Source: Desulfobacteraceae bacterium
GTDB lineage: Bacteria; Desulfobacterota; Desulfobacteria; Desulfobacterales; Desulfobacteraceae
Reading direction: 5' to 3'
Assembly: GCA_022712835.1 (NCBI GenBank)
Contig: JAFLJU010000066.1
Coordinates: 1-40,430, forward strand
Length of the DNA: 40,430 nt
In this document: positions 1 through 8,719 of the stretch, piece by piece
How positions within the stretch are numbered: the first letter of the stretch is position 1
Layout of the letters: each line of letters starts with the position of its first letter
The notes under the pieces: model-generated
Databases searched by the model: none
Told to the model about the DNA's origin: nothing
The model's input: the letters and a program-made list of their open reading frames with translations, nothing else
Translations under genes and position numbers: made by a program

Positions 1-1
1 A

Positions 2-79
2 GCCGATGATTATTTAAACACAGTGCTTCGAAAAGATCCTGAAAATAGAGAAGCCCTTGAGATGAGAAAATCGATGTAA
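2..79 (+). CDS. C-terminal end of a TPR-like protein (partial)
   Basis: An open frame enters from the left edge and ends at TAA (77-79). It encodes the last 25 residues of a protein: ADDYLNTVLRKDPENREALE followed by MRKSM. The spacing of Ala, Tyr/Leu, Asp-Pro-Glu-Asn and Ala-Leu resembles the second helix of one tetratricopeptide repeat and the start of the next, so the gene probably encodes a TPR protein. This rests on a very short stretch, and the start and the function lie outside the window. It is on the strand opposite the peptide operon and is not part of it. Confidence 0.5.
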   Translation, partial: ADDYLNTVLRKDPENREALEMRKSM

Positions 80-80
80 T

Positions 81-318
81 ATGGAAGACAGGATTTTAAT
101 GGGTGATTCAATTCGAAACCTTTTCCAGTGTGATTAGTTATGAATACCACCCTGGTGAACTAATAGGAAAAACAGTATTTAATTTTATGGCACCGGATGA
201 AGCTGAAAGAATTGACGAGACGTTACTGAACTGCGGTGGATCCCGTCGCCTGGAAAAGCCGGTGGGAGACTTAAGCTCTAATTCCATTTTTCATAAAATC
301 AACATCATGGGTGCAAAA
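81..318 (+). pseudogene. Decayed PAS-domain sensor remnant
   Basis: From the GTG at 103 the frame encodes a recognisable PAS-domain piece (YHPGELIGKTVFNFMAPDEA), the consensus seen in PAS sensor kinases. The likely original start is the ATG at 81, but that frame (MEDRILMGDSIRNLFQ...) stops at a TAG soon after 130 and the PAS residues lie in another frame, so a frameshift is needed to join them. After about base 290 the PAS consensus fades, and the open frame then runs on to 411 antisense to the end of the hydrolase gene. No kinase or output domain follows. It looks like a truncated, frameshifted gene left at the edge of the peptide operon. A real 102-residue protein from the GTG is possible but less likely. 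Confidence 0.5.
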
Positions 319-1131
319 TCAGGAAACGTCGAACGTGATGGATTGAAGAAAGTCAATAACTTCACGATTGAACGCTTCAGCATGAATAAGATGACTTATA
401 TGACCGGCTGAGGGGAAAATTTTTACTTTCCGGACATTTGGGAGGCGTTTCAATTTCATTGTATGGGACAATGGAATTGAAATATCGTCTTCTGAAGAAA
501 TGATCAAAACAGGTTGGGGTATCTGCTGTAGTCTGTCACGGATATCAAAGGTTGCACAGGCATCTGCCTGGGATTTAAAACCCTCCGGAGACTGGGCCTT
601 CATCCCCAGAATTAGGTTCTCCATCACGATCTTCATGGTCTTGTCGTTTTCCATGATTTTTTCAGGAAAAATCCACAGCAGTTGCTCTCGTGCCAGAATG
701 GCATCACTGACAGGTTCTTTACGCATGAGTTGCCACAGTGTCATGCGCTGTCTCGCAAGATCCGGAGTTTTGGGCGCGGTGTGTGCCAGGACAAGACTCT
801 TCACCCTTTCCGGGACACCTGCTGCCAATTCCATGGCAATAAATCCTCCCATTGAAACACCCAAAACATGGACAAATTCCAAATCCAGATGGTCCAGCAC
901 GTCAATAACATCGCCGGACATCTCCTGAATTGAAAACGGCTTATCCGGCAGACTCGAACGCCCACATCCCCGGTTGTCCATGCGAATCAGTTTAAAATGC
1001 CTGGATAAAACCTTTATTTGCAACCCCCATCCCTGCATGGGCATCCCGAGTCCACCAATGAGAACCAACGGAGGCCCCTGACCTGTCACATGGTAGTTCA
1101 ATGTAATGGGGCCTGATTTAACAATCGGCAT
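319..1131 (-). CDS. Alpha/beta-hydrolase at the end of the RiPP operon
   Basis: This is a 270-residue single-domain alpha/beta hydrolase. The oxyanion-side motif GGLGMPMQGW (residues 26-35), the nucleophile elbow G-V-S93-M-G-G, a late acidic turn (SSEDDIS) and a C-terminal Gly-His (SAGHISHL) give a complete Ser-Asp-His set as in esterases, C-C hydrolases and aminopeptidases of this fold. There is no signal peptide, so it should act in the cytoplasm. It starts four bases after the stop of the E1-like gene, with a GGGAGG ribosome site inside that gene's end, so it is the last gene of the operon. In this setting it might trim, hydrolyse or release a modified peptide, or provide self-protection. 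The substrate cannot be read from the sequence. Confidence 0.85.
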   Translation of the reverse strand: MPIVKSGPITLNYHVTGQGPPLVLIGGLGMPMQGWGLQIKVLSRHFKLIRMDNRGCGRSSLPDKPFSIQEMSGDVIDVLDHLDLEFVHVLGVSMGGFIAMELAAGVPERVKSLVLAHTAPKTPDLARQRMTLWQLMRKEPVSDAILAREQLLWIFPEKIMENDKTMKIVMENLILGMKAQSPEGFKSQADACATFDIRDRLQQIPQPVLIISSEDDISIPLSHTMKLKRLPNVRKVKIFPSAGHISHLIHAEAFNREVIDFLQSITFDVS

Positions 1132-1135
1132 CTAA

Positions 1136-2275
1136 TTATTCCCTCCCATGAAAATTTGGGTCAGCGTTTTTATCAAGGTGACTGCAACAACGACATCCCT
1201 TTTGTGGCGAAATTTGATGTATCAAGGATTCGTAAGTATGCATGTTCAGACTCAACATGGCCCCATGGAGCCGACAAGGTCGTATTTGGGTCAGATGGGC
1301 CGTAATTTCGTTGAGCATCAAACCGGCACCGGTCATCAGGTATGGTTCTATGCTGCCGTGGCGATACTGTTGATTTAACGTCCGGGCAGGTTCTTTGTCA
1401 GCGTCGAGAAATTTAGAAGGCATGGCACAGTCAAAACAAGGGGTTTGACCCGGGACCACCAGGGGACCGATCTTAACGGACTCCGGGGAAATACCCAGGG
1501 TATACAATACCGGAGTATTGGTGGCAAAGGACGCCTGGTTCATCCAGGAAAAAATCTTCTGTCTCGGACTGTCCGCAGTCATTACAACAAGATCTCCATC
1601 CTGGATCAAAGAAACAAAATCCTCGGCACCTGTAATCTTCTGGTTGATAAACCGGTAGTTGATGCTGCTGTTGATGGCCTGACATCGTTCCTGTGCCGCT
1701 TCTGTTTTGAGGCGCCCCAGATGGGTTTCATCAAATAGAATCTGTCGGTTCAGATTACTGGGCTGGACCCGGTCAAAATCAACAATAGTAATGTTCCCGA
1801 CACTCAGATAACAAAGACCGCAAAGGACGTGGGATCCAAACCCGCCAATGCCGATAACAACAACGTGGGCAGAAGAAAGGCGTTGCTGATATTCAAGTGC
1901 GGCTTTCCGGCCCTGGGGAGCCCATACACCTAGATAATTCAATTGCCGATCAAGCCTGGGTTCTATCAATGGGTCGGGCCCCAGGTCACAGATCCTGGTA
2001 TCCGGCTCCAGGAGGGCGTTTGTGTAAAGATAGTCAAGTTCCTTAAGAATCCGTTTTTTTTCCCATTTCGGATTCTTTTTGCAAAGAAGAACAATAATTT
2101 CCCTGACGGTTCGTTTACCGTCCAGGATAGCTATAAGTTCCCTGCGGAATGCATCCAGTTTATAAGGGACAACCCCTTCTTGGGAGGTAAACATGAATCC
2201 AAGGTGCCCGTTAGGGGACGTCAAGCTCATGATGGAAGATTTTAAGGCTGGGGTATCGTCCAGATCAGGAAACAT
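1136..2275 (-). CDS. PqqD-like leader-binding domain fused to E1/ThiF-like adenylating enzyme
   Basis: The protein has 379 residues and two parts. Residues about 38-92 (L..ILDGKRTVREIIVLL, then a predicted winged helix ending YTNALLE) match the PqqD-like RiPP recognition element that binds leader peptides. Residues about 115-365 form an E1/ThiF/MoeB-like fold: nucleotide motif G142-I-G-G-F-G147, the acidic end of strand 2 (VDFDRV, 165-170), the SNLNRQ motif (173-178) and two zinc CXXC pairs (C280/C283 and C361/C364). The adenylation site therefore looks intact. Such RRE-E1 proteins are known as partners of YcaO enzymes in azoline-forming clusters. No ThiS-like carrier is visible. The start overlaps the stop of the ABC gene by one base (TGATG), so the genes are translationally coupled. 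It probably delivers the Nif11-type leader to YcaO/TfuA or activates a carboxylate; which of the two is unknown. Confidence 0.85.
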   Translation of the reverse strand: MFPDLDDTPALKSSIMSLTSPNGHLGFMFTSQEGVVPYKLDAFRRELIAILDGKRTVREIIVLLCKKNPKWEKKRILKELDYLYTNALLEPDTRICDLGPDPLIEPRLDRQLNYLGVWAPQGRKAALEYQQRLSSAHVVVIGIGGFGSHVLCGLCYLSVGNITIVDFDRVQPSNLNRQILFDETHLGRLKTEAAQERCQAINSSINYRFINQKITGAEDFVSLIQDGDLVVMTADSPRQKIFSWMNQASFATNTPVLYTLGISPESVKIGPLVVPGQTPCFDCAMPSKFLDADKEPARTLNQQYRHGSIEPYLMTGAGLMLNEITAHLTQIRPCRLHGAMLSLNMHTYESLIHQISPQKGCRCCSHLDKNADPNFHGRE

Positions 2276-5142
2276 CAGGAAATCTGCCGTTTTGCAAGTT
2301 CATAAAAATATCCTTTCTGGGCCATCAACTCTTCATACGTCCCGGCTTCCACAACCTTGCCCAAATGCATGGTATAAATTTTATCGGCGTTTATAATGGT
2401 GGAAAGACGGTGAGCTATGACAATTCGAGTGACTTTCAATTTTTCAAGACTTTCACTGACAATGGCCTGGGTCTGATTATCAAGGGCACTGGTGGCTTCA
2501 TCAAAAAAAAGAATACGGGGATGATTGGCAATCGCCCTTGCAATCAACAGACGCTGCCGCTGCCCCCCGGACAATGATCCGCCCCCTGCAGGCACAATGG
2601 TACTCATCTTCATTGGCATGGCTTCTAGGTCCTCGGCAATTCCCACCATGCGTGCTGCTTCCCAGGCATCCTCCTTTGTGAGGTTCGATGTCCCCACAAT
2701 GTTATGGAAAATATCTCCGTTCATGAGCTTTCCATTCTGGAGGACAACGCCTACCTGGCGTCTTACCTCCCTGACATCCAGATTTTTTAATTCCTGGTTG
2801 TCAAAAAGAACACTGCCTGAATCTGGCGTTTCAAACCCTAACAGCAATCGAAGAAGGGTGGACTTTCCTGCACCTGATCCTCCCACAATGGCAATGAATT
2901 CACCTTTGCCAGCTGAAAGGCTGACATTGTTCAAAATAAGAGGGCCTTTGGGAGAATACCGAAAGCTTACATGACTGATATCAATGGATCCGTTGAGGCG
3001 CCCCGGCTTTTTACTGGCATCGTTAAATTCAGGCAATGCGTTAAAAATAGGGCGTGCCCGTTGGTACAGGGGAATAATATTGGCGGTATTGGGCATGACC
3101 ATGGAAACTTGAAGCAACGCTGTTTGGAACGTGGTATATGCAGCGGTAAATGCTATAAATTCAGCCACGGACAAATGGCCAGGACGCATCCAGTAATACC
3201 AGGCGAATATCACCATGGAGACAAGAATGGGAAAGGCTGAATTGAACGCCGTAAGGGCAGCGTCCACCTTTCCGGAATTGAAGTTCATCTGTTTCTGACG
3301 CTTATACTCTTGGGCAAACACTGCAAAGGCCCGGTCCTCAGCACCAGTGGACCGCAATTTATTAATTCCTGTGATAAACTGCAGCATGGTGCCTGAAATG
3401 GCCCCCTGAATTTCAAACAAGGATTTCTGGTAGTAAATAGTAAATATCCCTGCGGTAAACGTCACCATGGCACCGATAAAGGCAAGTGCAATTGCCACCA
3501 GGGCCATCTGCCAGTCGTAATAGAAAATGAACAAAAGATTAAACGAGCTGAATGCCATGATCAGTACGGCGTTCAAAGTTGCCCCGGACAAAATCTGCCG
3601 GATGGCGCTGATTCCCATGCTGCGAACAGCCAGGTCCCCGGATGTGTAATCCTTAAAAAACGGTACGGGCAGGGATAAAAGACGATCCCACACTGCGGCC
3701 TGAATACTTAGATCCATACGCCCTTCCATGCGTACGGATGAAATGCCTTTCACAACATTGAACAAGGCTATGGCTATTGCAGTTGCCACAAGAATCAAGG
3801 TAATCTGCACAATATCGTTTTTGGCTGCGTTGGGAATAAACGTTCCCACGATAATCCCGGTGGCAAGGGGGGTTAACAGACCTAAAAGACCGGCAAAACA
3901 TCCCATGGTAATCAGCCAGGTAAAATCCATGCCGCTTTGGAAAATACCAAAGTGAAGAAGATTGATCCAGTTGAGTCTCTTTGGAGGAAAGGGCCGATAA
4001 AACATGTAGGCTTCAGGTTTCAGTGCGTCCGCAACAGCCCCATTGACCGCCTGTTTTTCTCCGGTAACGGAATCCACGCACACATAAGCACTTCGCCCCC
4101 GTGGAATCAGGGCGACCGGTCTTCCGTCAGCTTCTCGAAAAGCCAGAAGCGACCCATGGTCCTGGTCCCACCATTTTTCAGCAATAATCACTTGCCGTGT
4201 GCGAAACCTGTTGTGCCTGGCAATATCTTCCAGATCCGGATTCATCCCTGTTTTAGGATTGGCAGTGTCCTTGGCAATGGATGTGCCACAAGCCTTCCCC
4301 ACACTGACACAAGCGGCAAGCAGCGGCGGCAGATCATGGGGAATGCTGACCTTATCCCGGCCCTGGATGATACTTGCCATACCTTGCAGCGCCTCTGTCA
4401 TACGACGTTTCTCACCTGTTAAGCGGCGTTGATAACGACTGCGTTCAATATTGACTTCCTGTTGTCCCTGGATAGCCAGAGATTTGGTAACGCAACGGTG
4501 AAAAAATTGAACACTGCCTTCCGGGTCTTCCATCTCCTTGAAATCGGAAACCCTTGCCAGGGTTACACAAGAATCCATAGTTGCCGTAAGCCAGCTATTC
4601 TCCGGGATTGGAAGGGGTGCATGAAGCGTTTGTAGCTTAACATCCAGGAATCCAACCTCACCTGTCAAACTGGTAACAAACCAATCCCGGCCTTGAACCC
4701 TCAGAGACTGTCCTTCTTCCAGGTCAAGGGTTCCCGGAGCTTCTGCCAGGATACTGTGTCTTGGAATCCCGTGATCTACAGTGGTGGCAGTGACACATTG
4801 GGCAAACCATTGCCCCAGGTTCATTTGTTCCCTGGGAGGAGGGTTTTCTAAAAGGTTACTGAAACGATCCAGGCGAAGTTCAGCCTCGCCAATACCCACA
4901 ATCATAATCACGCCCCCCAAGGTTTCAGGGCGCATACCTGGGATGATATCCCCTTGTCCAACCTGGGCCATATGCCGACGCGACAGAGGCTTGCCGTCAA
5001 TATCCCGGGTAACAAAAAAAACATCTGCAATTCCCTGGACCACGCAAATCAGTGTTCCTGGATCGTCAAGAATCAATGGATCTTTTCCCGTGGTTATCAG
5101 GGATCGTCCGGATTCATTATGCTCAGAGACCGATCTGGTCAT
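2275..5142 (-). CDS. NHLM-type ABC transporter without peptidase (ABC2 type)
   Basis: The protein has 955 residues, much longer than an ordinary ABC half-transporter. Residues about 1-400 form a soluble region without the C39 peptidase signature, matching the layout of the second ABC protein of NHLM bacteriocin export systems. A transmembrane block follows (about 410-690), then a nucleotide-binding domain: Walker A GGSGAGKST from residue 754, C-loop LSGGQRQRL near 857, Walker B ILFFDEATSALD near 877-888 and the switch AHRLSTI. It starts 15 bases after the stop of the peptidase ABC gene, and its own stop overlaps the E1-like gene. The two ABC proteins probably form a heterodimer or act in sequence to export the finished peptide across the inner membrane. 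The role of the long N-terminal region is unknown. Confidence 0.9.
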   Translation of the reverse strand: MTRSVSEHNESGRSLITTGKDPLILDDPGTLICVVQGIADVFFVTRDIDGKPLSRRHMAQVGQGDIIPGMRPETLGGVIMIVGIGEAELRLDRFSNLLENPPPREQMNLGQWFAQCVTATTVDHGIPRHSILAEAPGTLDLEEGQSLRVQGRDWFVTSLTGEVGFLDVKLQTLHAPLPIPENSWLTATMDSCVTLARVSDFKEMEDPEGSVQFFHRCVTKSLAIQGQQEVNIERSRYQRRLTGEKRRMTEALQGMASIIQGRDKVSIPHDLPPLLAACVSVGKACGTSIAKDTANPKTGMNPDLEDIARHNRFRTRQVIIAEKWWDQDHGSLLAFREADGRPVALIPRGRSAYVCVDSVTGEKQAVNGAVADALKPEAYMFYRPFPPKRLNWINLLHFGIFQSGMDFTWLITMGCFAGLLGLLTPLATGIIVGTFIPNAAKNDIVQITLILVATAIAIALFNVVKGISSVRMEGRMDLSIQAAVWDRLLSLPVPFFKDYTSGDLAVRSMGISAIRQILSGATLNAVLIMAFSSFNLLFIFYYDWQMALVAIALAFIGAMVTFTAGIFTIYYQKSLFEIQGAISGTMLQFITGINKLRSTGAEDRAFAVFAQEYKRQKQMNFNSGKVDAALTAFNSAFPILVSMVIFAWYYWMRPGHLSVAEFIAFTAAYTTFQTALLQVSMVMPNTANIIPLYQRARPIFNALPEFNDASKKPGRLNGSIDISHVSFRYSPKGPLILNNVSLSAGKGEFIAIVGGSGAGKSTLLRLLLGFETPDSGSVLFDNQELKNLDVREVRRQVGVVLQNGKLMNGDIFHNIVGTSNLTKEDAWEAARMVGIAEDLEAMPMKMSTIVPAGGGSLSGGQRQRLLIARAIANHPRILFFDEATSALDNQTQAIVSESLEKLKVTRIVIAHRLSTIINADKIYTMHLGKVVEAGTYEELMAQKGYFYELAKRQIS

Positions 5143-5157
5143 ATGTCACTCCAATCC

Positions 5158-7350
5158 CTACTGGGCGTTGATGAGATCTGCGTACAGACCGTCAATATTT
5201 TTCAATTCATCATGGGTGCCGCGCTGCATCACCTTCCCGATCTTCAAAACAATAATTTCATCCGCATCACGAATGGTGGACAGACGATGAGCAATGATCA
5301 GACAGGTACATCCCCTGCGCCGAATCGCCTCATCCACGGCTTTTTCCGTTTGTGGATCCAGGGCGCTGGTGGCCTCGTCCATAATCAAGATGGATGGATT
5401 GCAAACCAATGCCCTGGCAATTTCCAATCGCTGGCACTGGCCACCGGAAAAATTTCTTCCCCCTTCTTCCACAGGCCCGTCCATTCCCCCGGGACGACGC
5501 ACGATATCATCATAAATCTGAGCATCTTTGGCAGCCTGCACTATATCGCGTTCCGGAACCGTGTCATCCCACATGGTAAGGTTATCCCTCACTGTCCCGG
5601 AAAACAGGAACACGTCCTGGTCCACTGTGGATACGGACCGGGTAAAGGTATCCCGGTGTAACTTCTCCATGGGAATATTATCCAGAAACGCTTTTCCGTC
5701 CCAGGCAGGATAAAGACCGCTTGCTACTTTGGCAATGGTTGATTTACCGGACCCGGATGCACCTACCAGTGCCACCCGGGCGCCGGGCGCCAGGTTCAGA
5801 TTGAAATTTTTAATGAGGGGCGCTTCCAGCCGGCTGTAGCCGAACTCAATACCTTTCATGGAAAAATCCCCGGTAAGCTTCAGCGCTTTATCTTCAGGGA
5901 CTTCCTCCAGGCGGGCCGGATCAGAGGCAAAGGCATCAGGCTCATACCGCAACACGTCATCCAATTGATCAAGATCAGCGGTCATGTTCTGGAGCACACT
6001 TCCCATGTTCACCAGACGAATTACAGGGGTGGTGAAAACCCCTACCAGAAATTGAAATGCCACCAACTGGCCCACGGTTAAATCACCGGCAATAATTCGA
6101 ATACTGCCGATTCCAAGGATACAGGCATTACTAATAGCCACAAGTAAAGGAGGAACCGCTGTCAGGTACTGGTCTATTCTGGAAAACTCCTGGCCTGCAT
6201 TAATGCTTTTAGCTTGGTAACCGGACCACCGTGAAAAAAAATCAGACTCTGCTCCGGATGCCTTCAGGGTTTCGATTAACTGCAACCCGGTCATGGCCTG
6301 CCCCATGAGTTTGTTGCGCTCATTGAGCATTTTTCGGCTCAGATCCTTTTTACGGCGGGAGACAATACGAAGGGCCAACAGATTCAATCCAACCATGGTC
6401 ACCGCCACACCGGAAAGGATGATATCATACTGGATCATAACAGCCAGGTAAAAAACCAACATGATCATATTCATTAAATTAGGAGCCACCTGGGTTGCCA
6501 GGACCTTGGCAACTTTATCGGTCAAGCCACTGCGGTTGACAAGATCACCTGCCTGGCGCTGATAAAAAAAGGCTACGGGCAGACTGAGAATCCGCCGGAT
6601 AAATGCCGTAGTCCCTTCCAGGGCCATTTTAGTCTCCATGCGTAACAGGTAATACTGTTGAATGAAGGTTAAAGTGGAATAGAGTACTGCTGCAATAAGC
6701 ATGGCAAGGAGCATCGGTTTAAACCAGCCGTCCATTCCCCCGGCAATAACATTATCGATAAAAATCTGGGTAAAGAATGGAATAACAAGCCCTGGGACCA
6801 CCATGAACAAGGCACAGATCATGGTAAAAAACAAGGCAGACTTGCAGGTGGCCAGGCGACGTTTCAAAGAAGGCCAGGTGCTGGCAGGTTTTCCGCCCGG
6901 CTTAAACTCTGGGCCTTTTTGGAGTTGCAAAGCAACCCCTGTGAACGAGTCATCAAATTCTTCAAGGGTTACGGTTCTGGGTCCCTTTCCCGGATCATTG
7001 AGGTATACCTTATTTCCCTTTGTACCCTCAAGAACCAGAAAATGATTGAAGTTCCAAAACACAATAATGGGCAGGGGAAGATCCGGCAGGAATTCGGTCT
7101 CCACCCGAAAGCCCTTGGCCTCAAGCCCGAAACGCCGGGCGGCTTTCAGGACATTGTTTGCCTTGCTGCCATCCCGTGATACCCCGCATTCTTCCCGAAG
7201 CAGTTCAAGGGGTTCGAAACGACCAAAATATCCGAGTACAATGCCCAGGGACGCGGCACCGCACTCCACTGCCTCCATCTGGATCAGGGTGGGGGTTTTA
7301 ACCCGGCCCTGCTTCCATCTCGGCATTTTCGGGGTTAGGTCATCACTCAT
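5158..7350 (-). CDS. Peptidase-containing ABC exporter (C39, NHLM ABC1 type)
   Basis: This 730-residue transporter combines protease, permease and ATPase. Residues about 15-145 are a C39 cysteine peptidase with C30 in QMEAVECGAASLG, H103 in NHFLVLEG and D119 in LNDPGKGP, so the catalytic set is complete. The membrane domain spans about 160-460. The ATPase has Walker A GASGSGKST, C-loop FSGGQ and Walker B ILIMDEATSALD. C39 peptidases of this class cut leader peptides after a double-glycine motif during export, which fits the Ala-Gly-Gly at the end of the precursor leader (residues 69-71). The ATG overlaps the stop of the HlyD-like gene (ATGA), so the two are translationally coupled. Confidence 0.93.
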   Translation of the reverse strand: MSDDLTPKMPRWKQGRVKTPTLIQMEAVECGAASLGIVLGYFGRFEPLELLREECGVSRDGSKANNVLKAARRFGLEAKGFRVETEFLPDLPLPIIVFWNFNHFLVLEGTKGNKVYLNDPGKGPRTVTLEEFDDSFTGVALQLQKGPEFKPGGKPASTWPSLKRRLATCKSALFFTMICALFMVVPGLVIPFFTQIFIDNVIAGGMDGWFKPMLLAMLIAAVLYSTLTFIQQYYLLRMETKMALEGTTAFIRRILSLPVAFFYQRQAGDLVNRSGLTDKVAKVLATQVAPNLMNMIMLVFYLAVMIQYDIILSGVAVTMVGLNLLALRIVSRRKKDLSRKMLNERNKLMGQAMTGLQLIETLKASGAESDFFSRWSGYQAKSINAGQEFSRIDQYLTAVPPLLVAISNACILGIGSIRIIAGDLTVGQLVAFQFLVGVFTTPVIRLVNMGSVLQNMTADLDQLDDVLRYEPDAFASDPARLEEVPEDKALKLTGDFSMKGIEFGYSRLEAPLIKNFNLNLAPGARVALVGASGSGKSTIAKVASGLYPAWDGKAFLDNIPMEKLHRDTFTRSVSTVDQDVFLFSGTVRDNLTMWDDTVPERDIVQAAKDAQIYDDIVRRPGGMDGPVEEGGRNFSGGQCQRLEIARALVCNPSILIMDEATSALDPQTEKAVDEAIRRRGCTCLIIAHRLSTIRDADEIIVLKIGKVMQRGTHDELKNIDGLYADLINAQ

Positions 7351-8624
7351 TCGCGGCCCTCTCCTACACCCAGTAAATACTTCTTAATCATGGGAATCAC
7401 CAGTGTAATGGGCGGGACTTCTTCAACAATAACGCTTACCGAACAGATTGTCCCTACCTGGAGTGAATAGGGAGGCCCCTGGCTGGACGTCCATTTATAA
7501 CCGCTTGGTGTTTTTGAGTCCTTTAAAAGGACGGACTCAATTTCCAACACCGTTCCCAGTTTTTCGATCTGTGTCACAAGCTCATCATTCTGTAGCTTGG
7601 CACTGAGCTGAGCTGTGGTGGCGGGGAACTCAGCAACACTGGTAACCTTGGCCAAAAGATATCCGAACTGATCTACCTTAACGGTTCCCGGCGCAATCTG
7701 TGCTGCCATCCCTTTTTTTATGCGTTTGCCTGTTGATGCCGGGTAATATTGCAAGGCCAGCAGTATTTTATCGTCATCATTTTCCACAAGCTCCATGGAA
7801 ATTACTTCAGTACCCGGCTCCAGCAGAGTACCCTGAACAGTGGCAACCCCCACAACAACACCGTCGTAAGGGGCAGACACAAACTGGGCTTCCTTCAAGC
7901 CTGCCTGTTTCTCAGCCAGATCATCCCTTGCCTGTTCAATGGCATTCTCCTGGTCTTTGAGTTTTTTACCACTGTCCTGTTTTGCCTGTTCATAGGAGTT
8001 CCTGATGCTGATAAGCTGGCTATTATCTTTAGCAATGGAGTCTTTGGCAACATCCCGGTCCCCTTGGGTAGAGGACAGTTCATACTGGGTGATCAGACCA
8101 AGGAGCACCAATTCCTTTTGATTTTTTATACGCAGGTCTAACCGCTTCATTTTGGACTGGTTAATGCGTTTATTTAGATCAAGTTCTCTTTTCTCTTCCT
8201 CCATTTCCCTTTTTTTAAGCAACAGGCTATCCTTTTCATTGGCTTCCATCAAGAGATTTGCATCCTGGAGTTCTTTGAGCTTGTCTTCTAAGGTAGCAAC
8301 TTCCAGGGTATCCTGGGGATGACTGATTGTTGCCACTACATCACCTTTTTTTATTGACTGCCCGAGCTTAACTTTCAGGGAGTCCAGGATTCCGGTGCTG
8401 GTGGCGGTGACAACAAAAACCCCTCTAGGATTCAGCAGTATCCCGCTGCCTGAAAGTTTTGTGGGAATCCGGCCATATACTCCCCATGCCACACAAACAG
8501 CCAGGCAGAACCCCACCGTAGCCAGGGCAACCCACCCACTGGGTGTCGTTATCTTTAACAGGGTATCCAGCTGTTCGGGTGACGAGAGTTTTTCCAAGGA
8601 TTTTTTACGAAATTTTATGGCCAT
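7347..8624 (-). CDS. HlyD-like membrane-fusion adaptor of the peptide exporter
   Basis: The 425-residue protein has one N-terminal transmembrane segment (about residues 31-52, WVALATVGFCLAVCVAWGVY), a lipoyl/biotinyl-like beta strand hairpin (TSTGILDSLKVKLGQSIKKG), a long charged coiled coil of roughly 110 residues, the second lipoyl half (VSAPYDGVVVGVATVQG) and a beta-barrel C-terminus. This is the classic layout of type I secretion adaptors. It links the inner-membrane ABC exporter to the TolC-like channel across the periplasm. Its stop overlaps the start of the peptidase ABC gene, and upstream it has an AAGGAG site just before the ATG. The 95-base gap to the TolC-like gene contains an A/T hairpin (8673-8692) of unknown importance. 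Confidence 0.9.
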   Translation of the reverse strand: MAIKFRKKSLEKLSSPEQLDTLLKITTPSGWVALATVGFCLAVCVAWGVYGRIPTKLSGSGILLNPRGVFVVTATSTGILDSLKVKLGQSIKKGDVVATISHPQDTLEVATLEDKLKELQDANLLMEANEKDSLLLKKREMEEEKRELDLNKRINQSKMKRLDLRIKNQKELVLLGLITQYELSSTQGDRDVAKDSIAKDNSQLISIRNSYEQAKQDSGKKLKDQENAIEQARDDLAEKQAGLKEAQFVSAPYDGVVVGVATVQGTLLEPGTEVISMELVENDDDKILLALQYYPASTGKRIKKGMAAQIAPGTVKVDQFGYLLAKVTSVAEFPATTAQLSAKLQNDELVTQIEKLGTVLEIESVLLKDSKTPSGYKWTSSQGPPYSLQVGTICSVSVIVEEVPPITLVIPMIKKYLLGVGEGRE

Positions 8625-8719
8625 CTGTTTCTCCTTAATTTTTTTTCTAAAACCGATTGAGCATCTTCAGGTTTTTTTGCAACGGCAAAAAACAAAGCCA
8701 TTCTCATCACTTAAATTTT

